The translations under genes were made by a program, and so were the position numbers. 25,698 nucleotides of DNA from a virus, in the IMG/VR virus record IMGVR_UViG_3300028027_000216, positions 1 to 25,698 of that record. One strand, given 5' to 3'. The notes beneath the pieces were generated by a model, which saw only the letters and a list, made by a program, of their open reading frames with translations, searched no databases and had not been told where the DNA came from. Below, piece by piece: positions 5,786 to 10,882 of the stretch. Position 1 is the first letter of the stretch, and every line of letters begins with the position of its first letter.

Positions 5786-6137
5786 AAGAGGCCTAGATTT
5801 ATTTTCAACGCCTGAGCATAAGACACGCATATTACCATTGCGATGGATTGCTAACTCGTTGAACGGACCAGCAACTAAATGTTTAACTAAAGCTGTTGGC
5901 ATGGATGAGGATAGGCTATACGGATGGAAGTTCAATCTATATCTAATAGGCTGGAAGTTCTTAAACCTTCCATATGAGCGGTGGGGAACAACCTATAAGG
6001 TCGACCTAGAAGAATGGAAGAAAGATATGGATTTTGATAATAAGTCATGGGATGACTATGATGAGAATGGCGTTCCATATTGGGAAAAGACTGGAACAGT
6101 TGATCCAGATTATTATGGAGATAAAAATGTTAAATAA
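5772..6137 (+). CDS. Hypothetical protein (121 aa)
   Basis: The frame is open from 5715, but the first 57 bases lie deep in the previous gene. I place the start at GTG 5772, giving (V)SRRRRGLDLFSTPEHK and a 14-base overlap, with GAAAAG upstream. The body (LPLRWIANSLNGPATKCLTKAVGMDEDRLYGWKF...) reads as a globular domain with many Trp and Tyr; residues after about 80 are strongly acidic (KKDMDFDNKSWDDYDENG). No family is recognised. It belongs to the 5138-6273 rightward operon. Confidence 0.75.
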   Translation: MSRRRRGLDLFSTPEHKTRILPLRWIANSLNGPATKCLTKAVGMDEDRLYGWKFNLYLIGWKFLNLPYERWGTTYKVDLEEWKKDMDFDNKSWDDYDENGVPYWEKTGTVDPDYYGDKNVK

Positions 6138-6273
6138 AATTATTAGTATTATTATGTGTATGCCTATGGGACATAATCTAGTATCATCGGCATCATGTCC
6201 ATTTACTGGCATAACATATAAGTATTGTGGCAGATGTAAGGCAATGATCCCTACTCAAAAAGCAGTTGACTAG
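6127..6273 (+). CDS. Small Cys-containing protein, DUF1660-like zinc-ribbon type (48 aa)
   Basis: The ATG at 6127 overlaps the end of the previous gene by 11 bases. An earlier in-frame ATG at 6034 lies inside that gene and is rejected as the start. The product contains MCMPMGHNLVSSASCPFTG and YCGRCKAMIP: CxxC plus further Cys and His, and the spacing GHN...SCPFTG...YCGRC resembles the small prophage family DUF1660. It is likely a zinc-binding microprotein. The promoter of the next gene (6266-6295) overlaps its last codons, ending this transcription unit functionally. Confidence 0.7.
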   Translation: MLNKIISIIMCMPMGHNLVSSASCPFTGITYKYCGRCKAMIPTQKAVD

Positions 6274-6295
6274 AATACTATCAGTATAGTATACT
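6266..6295 (+). promoter_or_regulatory. Promoter for a leaderless transcript starting at 6302
   Basis: TTGACT (6266-6271), 18-base spacer, TATACT (6290-6295), then GAATAT and ATG at 6302. The layout from -10 to ATG is the same as at 2848-2860. AGTATA repeats around the -10 form a small palindrome. Confidence 0.7.
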
Positions 6296-6301
6296 GAATA
6301 T

Positions 6302-6511
6302 ATGATCCATAACATGGAAATACCAGACCCATTTGCTACATTTGTAGCTAATAAGTACAAGAATACTAGCGGACTCAAGTATGACTTCTTTGCACGGGAA
6401 TGGTACCTAAAGACATCCTGTTGCGGTGAAGAGCTATATGCTCCAAGCAAGAAGATTATTAATAAGATACGTTTATACCACACTAGAAATGAGTGTCTGG
6501 GTGGATACTGA
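6302..6511 (+). CDS. Hypothetical protein (69 aa), probably leaderless
   Basis: The start codon is 6 bases after a TATACT box with no ribosome site, the same arrangement as the 2860 gene (…ATATATGAT). The protein (MIHNMEIPDPFATFVANKYK... REWYLKTSCCGEELYAPSKKIINKIRLYHTRNECLGGY) is soluble with a CC pair and one more Cys. Function is not recognised. It heads the rightward series 6302-7567 and overlaps the next ORF by 23 bases if that ORF starts at 6489. Confidence 0.75.
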   Translation: MIHNMEIPDPFATFVANKYKNTSGLKYDFFAREWYLKTSCCGEELYAPSKKIINKIRLYHTRNECLGGY

Positions 6512-6638
6512 GAAAAAATTTGACGGGGAGTTTGAAATGGGATGCGTTAAATGCGGAATGAAGCAGGAGCATATAGAGTATTGGGATACTCATCAAACCA
6601 TGAGTGATTACAGGGTCTGGTGTACAAATGGAAGATAG
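6489..6638 (+). CDS. Small CxxC protein (49 aa or 33 aa)
   Basis: Two in-frame starts are possible. ATG 6489 gives MSVWVDTEKKFDGEFEMGCVKCG... and overlaps the previous gene by 23 bases. ATG 6537 is preceded by GGGGAG with good spacing and would give a 33-aa product. The reading MSVWVDTEKKFDGEFE looks protein-like, so I list the longer form. The CVKC motif followed by a later Cys and two His (QEHIEYWDTH...WCTNG) suggests a metal-binding microprotein. It overlaps the DUF2384 gene by 11 bases. Confidence 0.6.
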   Translation: MSVWVDTEKKFDGEFEMGCVKCGMKQEHIEYWDTHQTMSDYRVWCTNGR

Positions 6639-6822
6639 CCCTAGCATTGATGATATTGCAGAGCTACTCTTAATATTAGTTGGCGGAGATGAAGACAATG
6701 CCAATAAGTGGATGTTTGGATATAATAGAGTGTTTGAAGATAGCCCAGTTAACATGATAAAAGACGGCAAACTCAAAGAAGTATATAAGTATTTGCAATA
6801 TATGGTAGAAGGACCTTACTAA
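6628..6822 (+). CDS. DUF2384 / MbcA-ParS antitoxin-type domain protein (64 aa)
   Basis: Start ATG at 6628 (an upstream in-frame ATG at 6604 lies in the previous gene). The sequence follows the DUF2384 toxin-binding domain of Xre/ParS/MbcA antitoxins: ...DIAELLLILVGGDEDNANKW, then FGYNRVFEDSPVNMI and a final helix KLKEVYKYLQYMVEG, matching the family pattern of a GDxxxAxxW helix, N-x2-F-x-x-S-P and a hydrophobic closing helix. The N-terminal DNA-binding half of full antitoxins is missing and no RES-domain toxin gene is next to it. It might therefore neutralise a host toxin or simply share the fold. The assignment is by eye. Confidence 0.65.
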   Translation: MEDSPSIDDIAELLLILVGGDEDNANKWMFGYNRVFEDSPVNMIKDGKLKEVYKYLQYMVEGPY

Positions 6823-6878
6823 TGATAGTCACATATCTTGATTGGCTATCAATAAACAACATTGATTGGAATGATTAA
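6822..6878 (+). CDS. Possible 18-aa micropeptide
   Basis: ATG at 6822 overlaps the preceding stop as TAATG, and the stop (6876-6878) directly abuts the next ATG (TAAATG). The product is MIVTYLDWLSINNIDWND. It has no recognisable domain. Perfect stop/start packing on both sides is the only argument for it; it may instead be a spacer that keeps ribosomes moving to the 6879 gene. Confidence 0.4.
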   Translation: MIVTYLDWLSINNIDWND

Positions 6879-7346
6879 ATGAATAAAAGACTATCGATTT
6901 ATGTTAGTATTATATTAACCATATTAGTATTCCAACCAGAGGTTCAGGCTAGACCTAATGAGCCACAGCACTGGTCTGGGCAGGCTAAGCCTTTACCTAA
7001 GCCAGCTAAGGTAAAGTTTAACACTACCTCTTGCGAGAGGCTAGATATGGCTGTCAAAGATCAGGCAGATGCAATGGTATCTTATATAGGCCACAGGACT
7101 AAGTCTAATAAGGCTAAGACTATTAAAGCTACGCAGGAGCTTTCAGGTAGATTCCTATATGAGCAGAAGAAGTTCCCAGAATCAATTAGACCATATATGC
7201 GAAAAGTGAGTGAGGCGGCGGTAGAAGAACTCACTCGAATTACTAGTAAAGGCGTACTTACATGGAGTTACTCCATAGATAACGCATATCTAGCATATGT
7301 GAAGAAAGTCCAGGAATTGGGTTATGTAGGGAGTAAATGTCTATGA
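6879..7346 (+). CDS. Exported or secreted protein of unknown function (155 aa)
   Basis: A clear signal-peptide-like N-terminus: MNKRLSIYVSIILTILVFQPEVQARP, with a basic start, a hydrophobic core of about 14 residues and a probable cleavage after Ala-24 (VQA). The mature part is helical and basic (KAKTIKATQELSGRFLYEQKKF; EELTRITSKG) with two Cys (TTSCERL and SKCL) that could pair outside the cell. No known family. It immediately precedes a membrane protein gene and overlaps it by 10 bases, so the two may act together at the envelope, for example in superinfection exclusion; that is a guess. Confidence 0.75.
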   Translation: MNKRLSIYVSIILTILVFQPEVQARPNEPQHWSGQAKPLPKPAKVKFNTTSCERLDMAVKDQADAMVSYIGHRTKSNKAKTIKATQELSGRFLYEQKKFPESIRPYMRKVSEAAVEELTRITSKGVLTWSYSIDNAYLAYVKKVQELGYVGSKCL

Positions 7347-7567
7347 TGTGGTCATGGATACTGGCAGCAATTGGCGTCACTGGCATATTCCTAGTAGGTA
7401 AGAAGACCATCTACGGATGGTTAATTCTCCTACTCAATGAATGCATCTGGATCGCCTATGCCATTGCTACTGACCAGTACGGTTTTATAGTTATGGCTTT
7501 GTCATATGCAGCAGTTTATATTAAATCCTATCTGTCCTGGAGAAAAGATCTACAGCGCCCTGAATAG
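7337..7567 (+). CDS. Small integral membrane protein, three predicted spans (76 aa)
   Basis: A ribosome site (GTAGGGAG, 7326-7333) precedes the ATG. Three hydrophobic segments: about 4-21 (MWSWILAAIGVTGIFLVG), 25-43 (YGWLILLLNECIWIAYAIA) and 48-66 (GFIVMALSYAAVYIKSYL), ending WRKDLQRPE. The pattern GVTGIFLVGKKTIYGW...ECIWIAYAI is familiar from small phage membrane proteins and distantly resembles one half of transporter-type helical bundles, but I cannot name the family. It is the last gene of the rightward arm. The stop codon lies in a hairpin (7556-7571). Confidence 0.8.
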   Translation: MSMMWSWILAAIGVTGIFLVGKKTIYGWLILLLNECIWIAYAIATDQYGFIVMALSYAAVYIKSYLSWRKDLQRPE

Positions 7568-7571
7568 GGCG
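7556..7571 (+). terminator. GC-rich hairpin over the stop codon of the last rightward gene
   Basis: CGCCCT (7556-7561) pairs with AGGGCG (7566-7571) around GAAT. No U-run follows, so it may be a weak terminator or an mRNA 3'-end stabiliser. Confidence 0.45.
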
Positions 7572-7674
7572 GTGTGTGAAATAGATAGCACTATTCCCTA
7601 TGTTATATATATACGCTACATTAAGTATATAGAGGCATATAAGGCGATATAAGCCAATTGATCCATATTGAACA

Positions 7675-7697
7675 AGGAGTAGGTTGCTCCTACTCCT
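7675..7697. repeat. Inverted repeat able to form a 9-bp hairpin
   Basis: AGGAGTAGG (7675-7683) pairs with CCTACTCCT (7689-7697), loop TTGCT. An alternative pairing of ACAAGGAG (7672-7679) with CTCCTTGT (7703-7710) competes with it, a layout seen in switching RNA structures. Confidence 0.55.
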
Positions 7698-7730
7698 AAT
7701 ATCTCCTTGTAGAGCTATCTAAAGGCCTAT

Positions 7731-7760
7731 AAAGTGGAGTATAGTGGAGCAAAGTGGAGT
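7731..7760. repeat. Three tandem 10-bp repeats (iteron-like)
   Basis: AAAGTGGAGT, ATAGTGGAGC, AAAGTGGAGT in direct tandem. The 10-bp period places each copy on the same face of the helix, as expected for a protein binding array. Confidence 0.7.
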
Positions 7761-8061
7761 AATATTACTAAAAGAATATCATATAATACTAATGATTTAT
7801 ACTATTAATTATATATGTGTATTCGATCATATTTAATAGCCTTCGTAATCATTTGCGGGATAATACCATATAAAAACATGGATGTCAATAGCATCGATAT
7901 AACAATATGCTGGGAATTTCCGTGATATTTTGGGCGATTTCGTAATGTTTTTTTTGGATAATTTTGCCCAATAATGCACGAAATATAATGAATAATTATA
8001 TATTTAATCATATTCTGGGTATATTTCCCCAGATAATTAATCATATTTATTTACTTCTATA

Positions 8062-8148
8062 TATACCTATACAAGGGATAGTTGTATGTTTATTGCCGCC
8101 CCGCTTTTGGGCGGCGGAAGAGTACTATCCATTATAGCTATAGGTATA
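8062..8148. repeat. Three-tier nested inverted repeat (87 bp)
   Basis: Outer arms TATACCTATA (8062-8071) and TATAGGTATA (8139-8148); middle arms GGATAGT (8076-8082) and ACTATCC (8124-8130); inner arms GCCGCCC (8095-8101) and GGGCGGC (8109-8115). All three tiers pair perfectly and are concentric, so one extended stem-loop or cruciform can form. There is no ORF in it. Confidence 0.7.
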
Positions 8149-8176
8149 AGTACTTGTCAACATTTCAGTGAATATA

Positions 8177-8201
8177 GATCACATGTCGTAATGTCTATTA
8201 G
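8177..8201. repeat. Direct repeat, copy 1
   Basis: GATCACATGTCGTAATGTCT then ATTAG; the second copy is at 8235-8257 (GATCACATCGTAATGTATAT then TAG), 2 bases shorter. It contains a TCACA half site. Confidence 0.6.
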
Positions 8202-8234
8202 AATAAATTTATATTAATATTCAGGGAAAATTTG

Positions 8235-8257
8235 GATCACATCGTAATGTATATTAG
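8235..8257. repeat. Direct repeat, copy 2
   Basis: Second copy of the 8177-8201 repeat, lying just before the DnaA-box cluster. Confidence 0.6.
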
Positions 8258-8271
8258 TTTATGTTGACATT

Positions 8272-8316
8272 ATATCCACATAGATATCCACAGGATGTGG
8301 ATAAAGTTGTGGATAA
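8272..8316. promoter_or_regulatory. Cluster of four DnaA-box-like sites
   Basis: ATATCCACA (8272-8280) and ATATCCACA (8284-8292) face right, each one base from TTATCCACA; TGTGGATAA (8296-8304) and TGTGGATAA (8308-8316) are exact boxes facing left. The starts are 12 bases apart throughout, close to one helical turn. Confidence 0.6.
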
Positions 8317-8337
8317 CTTATGTCCTATATGTCCGAT

Positions 8338-8366
8338 TTGACAGGGCTATTTTTATATGGTAGATT
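8338..8366 (+). promoter_or_regulatory. Predicted forward promoter beside the DnaA boxes
   Basis: TTGACA (8338-8343), 17-base spacer, TAGATT (8361-8366). No gene follows on this strand; transcription would run into the 3' end of the leftward operon. Confidence 0.55.
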
Positions 8367-8376
8367 TCAGTGATTT

Positions 8377-8405
8377 TTGACAAGCCTTCGTAAATATGAT
8401 AGAAT
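8377..8405 (+). promoter_or_regulatory. Strong predicted forward promoter, second of a tandem pair
   Basis: TTGACA (8377-8382), 17-base spacer, extended -10 TGA-TAGAAT (8400-8405). The start near 8412 would make an RNA that begins with the 8429-8464 hairpin and runs antisense to the 8470-8817 gene. Confidence 0.65.
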
Positions 8406-8428
8406 GCCGATTCGAATTTGATCCGATG

Positions 8429-8464
8429 CGGCATACCCTGGCTTTTGTCAAGCCAGAGCTGCCG
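8429..8464. terminator. Two-tier hairpin downstream of the leftward operon
   Basis: CGGCA/TGCCG (8429-8433, 8460-8464) encloses CTGGCTT/AAGCCAG (8438-8444, 8450-8456). It lies 6 bases past the stop of the 8470 gene. No U-run is present on either strand, so it may be a structural 3' end or part of the forward RNA. Confidence 0.5.
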
Positions 8465-8469
8465 TGTGT

Positions 8470-8817
8470 TTAGATCAGCACACCCGAATATGCTGCAATA
8501 AACTTGTCCCAGGGAACTGAGACATTATCTGTGATTGTCTTGGTTGTAAAGTCAATAAGGATTGTTTGCTCACCAAGGTCATAGTTATCACCTTCGATTG
8601 CGTAAATTCCAAATCCCGTTTCATCTAGAATTGAATGTTGGATAAGGTGACTGATAATCATCCTTGTTCCATATGAGCCATCTTGCCAGCGAGGTTTAGC
8701 ATGTTCCATTGCTGCCGCTAAATCTGTCTGCCAGGAATCTTGGCCCCAGTGTGAATATAGTACTACTGATGGACCCGTCTCTGAATCCTTGAATACGAAA
8801 TTAATCCGTGCTCCCAT
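8470..8817 (-). CDS. Hypothetical protein (115 aa)
   Basis: Last gene of the 8470-9441 leftward unit; it overlaps the upstream gene by 17 bases. The sequence reads as a beta-rich domain: MGARINFVFKDSETGPSVVLYSHWGQDSWQTDLAAAMEHAK, then DGSYGTRMIISHLIQHSILDETGFGIYAI and a terminal IDFTTKTITDNVSVPWDKFIAAYS. The same type of small protein (VVLYSHWG...) is familiar from actinobacteriophage genomes, but no function is known to me. There are no Cys clusters or membrane segments. Confidence 0.8.
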   Translation of the reverse strand: MGARINFVFKDSETGPSVVLYSHWGQDSWQTDLAAAMEHAKPRWQDGSYGTRMIISHLIQHSILDETGFGIYAIEGDNYDLGEQTILIDFTTKTITDNVSVPWDKFIAAYSGVLI

Positions 8818-9118
8818 TTGTTTCCTCCGCAGGTGGTAGTTGTATATTTAGTGTTTCTCTGAAGTAGTTCTTCAGATTATTATAGGCCACGACGATGACA
8901 TCTTGACCCTCTTTTTCGATTGTCTTTAGGTGTTGAAGTTGATAGCCAATAGAGTAAGAGATACCCAAATCGTTATCACGTAAGAACTCTAGAACCTCAG
9001 CCTTATCCCTATCTAGTTTAGCAACCATAGCAAACACCCTATAAGTCAATGTGCCAAATGGAATGGTCTCGCCGTCAGCCTTACACCATTCCTGGATTTC
9101 TTGTTCTACTGTGTCCAT
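8801..9118 (-). CDS. Hypothetical protein (105 aa)
   Basis: Good ribosome site on the minus strand (GAGGAGAACA directly before the ATG at 9118). The mostly helical product (MDTVEQEIQEWCKADGE... FGTLTYRVFAMVAKLDRDKAEVLEFLRDNDLG... YNNLKNYFRETLNIQLPP) has no recognised domain. It overlaps its neighbours by 13 and 17 bases, so it is part of a translationally coupled set with 8470 and 9106. Confidence 0.8.
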   Translation of the reverse strand: MDTVEQEIQEWCKADGETIPFGTLTYRVFAMVAKLDRDKAEVLEFLRDNDLGISYSIGYQLQHLKTIEKEGQDVIVVAYNNLKNYFRETLNIQLPPAEETNGSTD

Positions 9119-9441
9119 TGTTCTCCTCTGTTATTATTCCATTCTACTACAGGTGGTTCATACTTGTCAATGATTGCGATTGCATTTGGGTCATCTTCGA
9201 TTATAGTGTTAATCATTCCTGCCGTCTGCACAGTCTGCTCATCTTTTAGATGATAGTTTTCGTGCTTCCAATCTACCGCCCAATATCTAATGGCGTGTAA
9301 GAATATCCGCATAAATCTGCGTTGAACTTTAGGTGGCTGATTCATCATTATATAAGCAAAGTTGCCGTCCTGAAACCTTATGTCTGCAATTGAATCAACA
9401 AGTTTATCCACCGCTTTCTGTTCTCGTGAGCGATTATCCAT
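9106..9441 (-). CDS. Hypothetical protein (111 aa), first gene of its unit
   Basis: The ATG at 9441 lies 9 bases after a strong extended -10 box (TGC-TAGAAT, 9451-9456), so the mRNA leader would be only a few bases long. The product starts MDNRSREQKAVDKLVDSIAD and contains the segments FAYIMMNQPPKVQRRFMRIFLHAIRYW and NTIIEDDPNAIAIIDKYEPP. It is helical and soluble. No family is recognised. It shows a 13-base overlap with the next gene. Confidence 0.8.
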   Translation of the reverse strand: MDNRSREQKAVDKLVDSIADIRFQDGNFAYIMMNQPPKVQRRFMRIFLHAIRYWAVDWKHENYHLKDEQTVQTAGMINTIIEDDPNAIAIIDKYEPPVVEWNNNRGEQWTQ

Positions 9442-9450
9442 TTGATTTCC

Positions 9451-9480
9451 ATTCTAGCATATCGGTGAGGTCACCGTCAA
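9451..9480 (-). promoter_or_regulatory. Promoter with a palindromic operator in its spacer
   Basis: On the minus strand: TTGACG (9480-9475), 18-base spacer, TGC-TAGAAT (9456-9451). The spacer contains the palindrome CGGTGA-GG-TCACCG (9463-9476), a good candidate repressor site that would block polymerase directly. Confidence 0.7.
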
Positions 9481-9481
9481 A

Positions 9482-9634
9482 TCATTCTACAGGTACTTCT
9501 CCACCCAACTCTGTAATCAAACGGGCCAGGCGGTCTAAGACAAACTGAAAGTCAATACGATCATTACCAGTATAGGCAAGGACTTGATAGGCTTCAGCCA
9601 ATTCTTCTGCTAGGTATTCACTCGTCAGAATCAT
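9482..9634 (-). CDS. Small acidic helical protein (50 aa)
   Basis: A 50-codon ORF whose start lies in the 3' end of the upstream gene (17-base overlap) and whose stop (TGA, 9484-9482) abuts the 9451-9480 promoter. The product MILTSEYLAEELAEAYQVLAY... DFQFVLDRLARLITELGGEVPVE is a probable two-helix bundle. It is unlike any family I know. Its place, overlap and protein-like composition support it. Confidence 0.7.
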   Translation of the reverse strand: MILTSEYLAEELAEAYQVLAYTGNDRIDFQFVLDRLARLITELGGEVPVE

Positions 9635-9971
9635 CTTCATCCTCAATTTCTTCTAGGTCTTCTTTTAGCAGTGCATGGTCATGTTCCACAAGATAGTCAA
9701 GGATCTCTTCATATAACTGCTCAGGTCCATACTCTAAAGAAAACACAAGGTCATGCTTTAGGATGTGCTCCCATACAGCAGAGATGTCTGATTTAAAAAT
9801 GTAATCAGAATTCTCAGGGTCCTCATTGCTATCATTAATTAAACAAACAATAGTATCAAATACATACATGTCAGAAAGGGAAGGTCTGACATATGTCTCA
9901 GTATACTTAGTCATTGTGTTGTTGAGTTTGATCATTTCGTCAACACGTTCTTTTAGGTTAGTTACGTTCAC
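9618..9971 (-). CDS. Hypothetical acidic protein (117 aa)
   Basis: Helical product with a very acidic C-terminus (LLKEDLEEIEDEDDSDE). The segments MNVTNLKERVDEMIKLNNTMTKY and DMYVFDTIVCLINDSNEDPENSDYIF suggest a compact domain; the charged tail would suit a DNA-mimic or protein-interaction role, but that is speculation. It overlaps the upstream gene by 14 and the downstream gene by 17 bases. Confidence 0.78.
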   Translation of the reverse strand: MNVTNLKERVDEMIKLNNTMTKYTETYVRPSLSDMYVFDTIVCLINDSNEDPENSDYIFKSDISAVWEHILKHDLVFSLEYGPEQLYEEILDYLVEHDHALLKEDLEEIEDEDDSDE

Positions 9972-10248
9972 GGGCTTTAGTCCTTTCGTTAATAGCGAAT
10001 GCTAGTTGATATGTTAAGGCATAGACCTCGCCAAAGGCGTCAAGTCGTCCCTCTGCACGTGTGCGGTCCATAGATATCATAGCGTCTGAGAAGTCACTCT
10101 CTTCTTCTTCTTTAGATATCTCCTGATACTGTTGCTCAGCAATCAGCATTAGGTTCTTTAGTTCTCCGTGGAGCACATCTGTACCGCTGACGCCTGCGTC
10201 AATCATCTTCTGCAGGTGCGGCGGCAATACTGTTGTATCGGTTTCCAT
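9958..10248 (-). CDS. Hypothetical protein (96 aa), possible paralogue of the 10248 gene
   Basis: METDTTVLPPHLQKMIDAGV... AEQQYQEISKEEEESDFSDAM... GRLDAFGEVYALTYQLAFAI. The C-terminal part (GEVYALTYQLAFAINER) lines up with GEIYATSHLLSVATDI of the neighbouring 10248-10490 product, with similar preceding acidic helices, suggesting duplication. It is soluble and helical, function unknown. It is linked by a 1-base TAATG overlap to the upstream gene. Confidence 0.78.
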   Translation of the reverse strand: METDTTVLPPHLQKMIDAGVSGTDVLHGELKNLMLIAEQQYQEISKEEEESDFSDAMISMDRTRAEGRLDAFGEVYALTYQLAFAINERTKARERN

Positions 10249-10490
10249 TAGTATCCCTTTCCTTGGACGTCTTCATTTAGTATATCAGTTGCCACTGACA
10301 AAAGATGAGAGGTTGCGTATATCTCTCCAGTATTGTTCATATCAGTAATCTCTAGTTCTCTATACTCATCTGAATCATAGTCGCCATCAAAATCATTCAT
10401 TAGTTTTTCAAGCTTTTCTGCGTCTTGTTGTACAGATAGCAAATGTATCTTTATATACTCAACAATCTGCTTGGCTTTATTTTCCATCAA
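10248..10490 (-). CDS. Hypothetical protein (80 aa)
   Basis: Two adjacent ATG codons (10490, 10487) could start it; both lie in the 14-base overlap with the upstream gene. The product (M)MENKAKQIVEYIKIHLLSV... DFDGDYDSDEYRELEITDM... GEIYATSHLLSVATDIL is an acidic helical protein. It shares a C-terminal pattern with the 9958 product. No recognised family. Confidence 0.78.
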   Translation of the reverse strand: MMENKAKQIVEYIKIHLLSVQQDAEKLEKLMNDFDGDYDSDEYRELEITDMNNTGEIYATSHLLSVATDILNEDVQGKGY

Positions 10491-10641
10491 AGTACCCCTC
10501 TGCCCACAGGCCCTGCAAGAAGTCGTGGGCCATAACTAAATAATTATGAATAGCAGGATTCTCATCAGGATTAACTAGCAAGTCTGCTTGCCATACCCCG
10601 TATGTCATATCTGCTAAATCTCTTTGTGTATAGCCTAACAT
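10477..10641 (-). CDS. Hypothetical protein (54 aa)
   Basis: ATG overlaps the preceding stop as TAATG at 10641, and the 3' end overlaps the next gene by 14 bases. The product MLGYTQRDLADMTYGVWQADL... NPAIHNYLVMAHDFLQGLWAEGYFDGK looks like a real folded microprotein with aromatic residues spaced along helices. Function unknown. Its tight coupling on both sides is the main support. Confidence 0.72.
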   Translation of the reverse strand: MLGYTQRDLADMTYGVWQADLLVNPDENPAIHNYLVMAHDFLQGLWAEGYFDGK

Positions 10642-10787
10642 TACTCTACCTCTATTCCTAGATAGTTAGCCATTGTTATTAGTGTTGTATGGATATTGCA
10701 ATCGCAATCTCCGCCCATATTATCCATAAAGTCTACGTGAGAAAAGTTCTCTTCGTATATCTTTTCTATTAGTTGTTCCGCAGTCAT
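10641..10787 (-). CDS. Hypothetical protein (48 aa), start moved downstream
   Basis: An ATG at 10826 would give 61 residues, but the -10 box of a strong promoter (TGC-TAGACT, 10817-10822) overlaps codons 2-3 of that reading, so the upstream ATG would not be in the mRNA. The next in-frame ATG at 10787 gives MTAEQLIEKIYEENFSHVDF... GGDCDCNIHTTLITMANYLGIEVE. The CDCNIH segment might bind metal. It is the first gene of the 9482-10787 unit, coupled to the next by TAATG. Confidence 0.7.
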   Translation of the reverse strand: MTAEQLIEKIYEENFSHVDFMDNMGGDCDCNIHTTLITMANYLGIEVE

Positions 10788-10816
10788 TGTGCCGTCTTTC
10801 GTAGTAGGTATGATTA

Positions 10817-10846
10817 AGTCTAGCATTCAAACTTTCAGTGTGTCAA
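10817..10846 (-). promoter_or_regulatory. Promoter of the 10787-9482 leftward unit
   Basis: Minus strand TTGACA (10846-10841), 18-base spacer, TGC-TAGACT (10822-10817). The spacer begins CACTGAAA, a sequence shared with the promoter at 16159-16187 (CCACTGAAA). Confidence 0.75.
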
Positions 10847-10862
10847 GCCATTTGGTCGTAAA

Positions 10863-10876
10863 GTGATTAAGATCAC
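10863..10876. promoter_or_regulatory. CRP/GlxR-like palindrome
   Basis: GTGAT-TAAG-ATCAC, flanked right by AC; close to the TGTGA-N6-TCACA consensus (outer T replaced by A). It is centred about 50 bases upstream of the start predicted from the 10817 promoter. Confidence 0.5.
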
Positions 10877-10882
10877 ACGGGT

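Larger units (their letters stand above)
7568..8469. other. AT-rich non-coding region between convergent gene sets; candidate replication origin
   Basis: About 900 bases with no convincing ORF. From left to right: a strong hairpin (7675-7697), three 10-bp tandem repeats (7731-7760), very AT-rich DNA (7760-8060), a nested inverted repeat (8062-8148), a direct repeat (8177-8201 and 8235-8257), four DnaA-box-like sites (8272-8316), two forward promoters (8338-8366, 8377-8405) and a hairpin (8429-8464). Clustered DnaA boxes next to AT-rich DNA and iteron-like repeats are the classic make-up of bacterial and plasmid origins. The origin function is inference. Confidence 0.5.

Noticed and set aside
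5651-5935. 94-codon ORF opposite the 5624/5772 genes
   Set aside because: Opposite to a well-packed rightward operon, no ribosome site or protein-like motif.
7731-7760. CRISPR array
   Set aside because: Three 10-bp repeats in direct tandem without spacers do not form a CRISPR array, and no cas gene is present.
7805-8044. 79-codon ORF on the minus strand in the large gap
   Set aside because: It lies in very AT-rich DNA with low-complexity Ile/Tyr-rich product, no ribosome site and no coupling to neighbours; more likely chance in a non-coding region.
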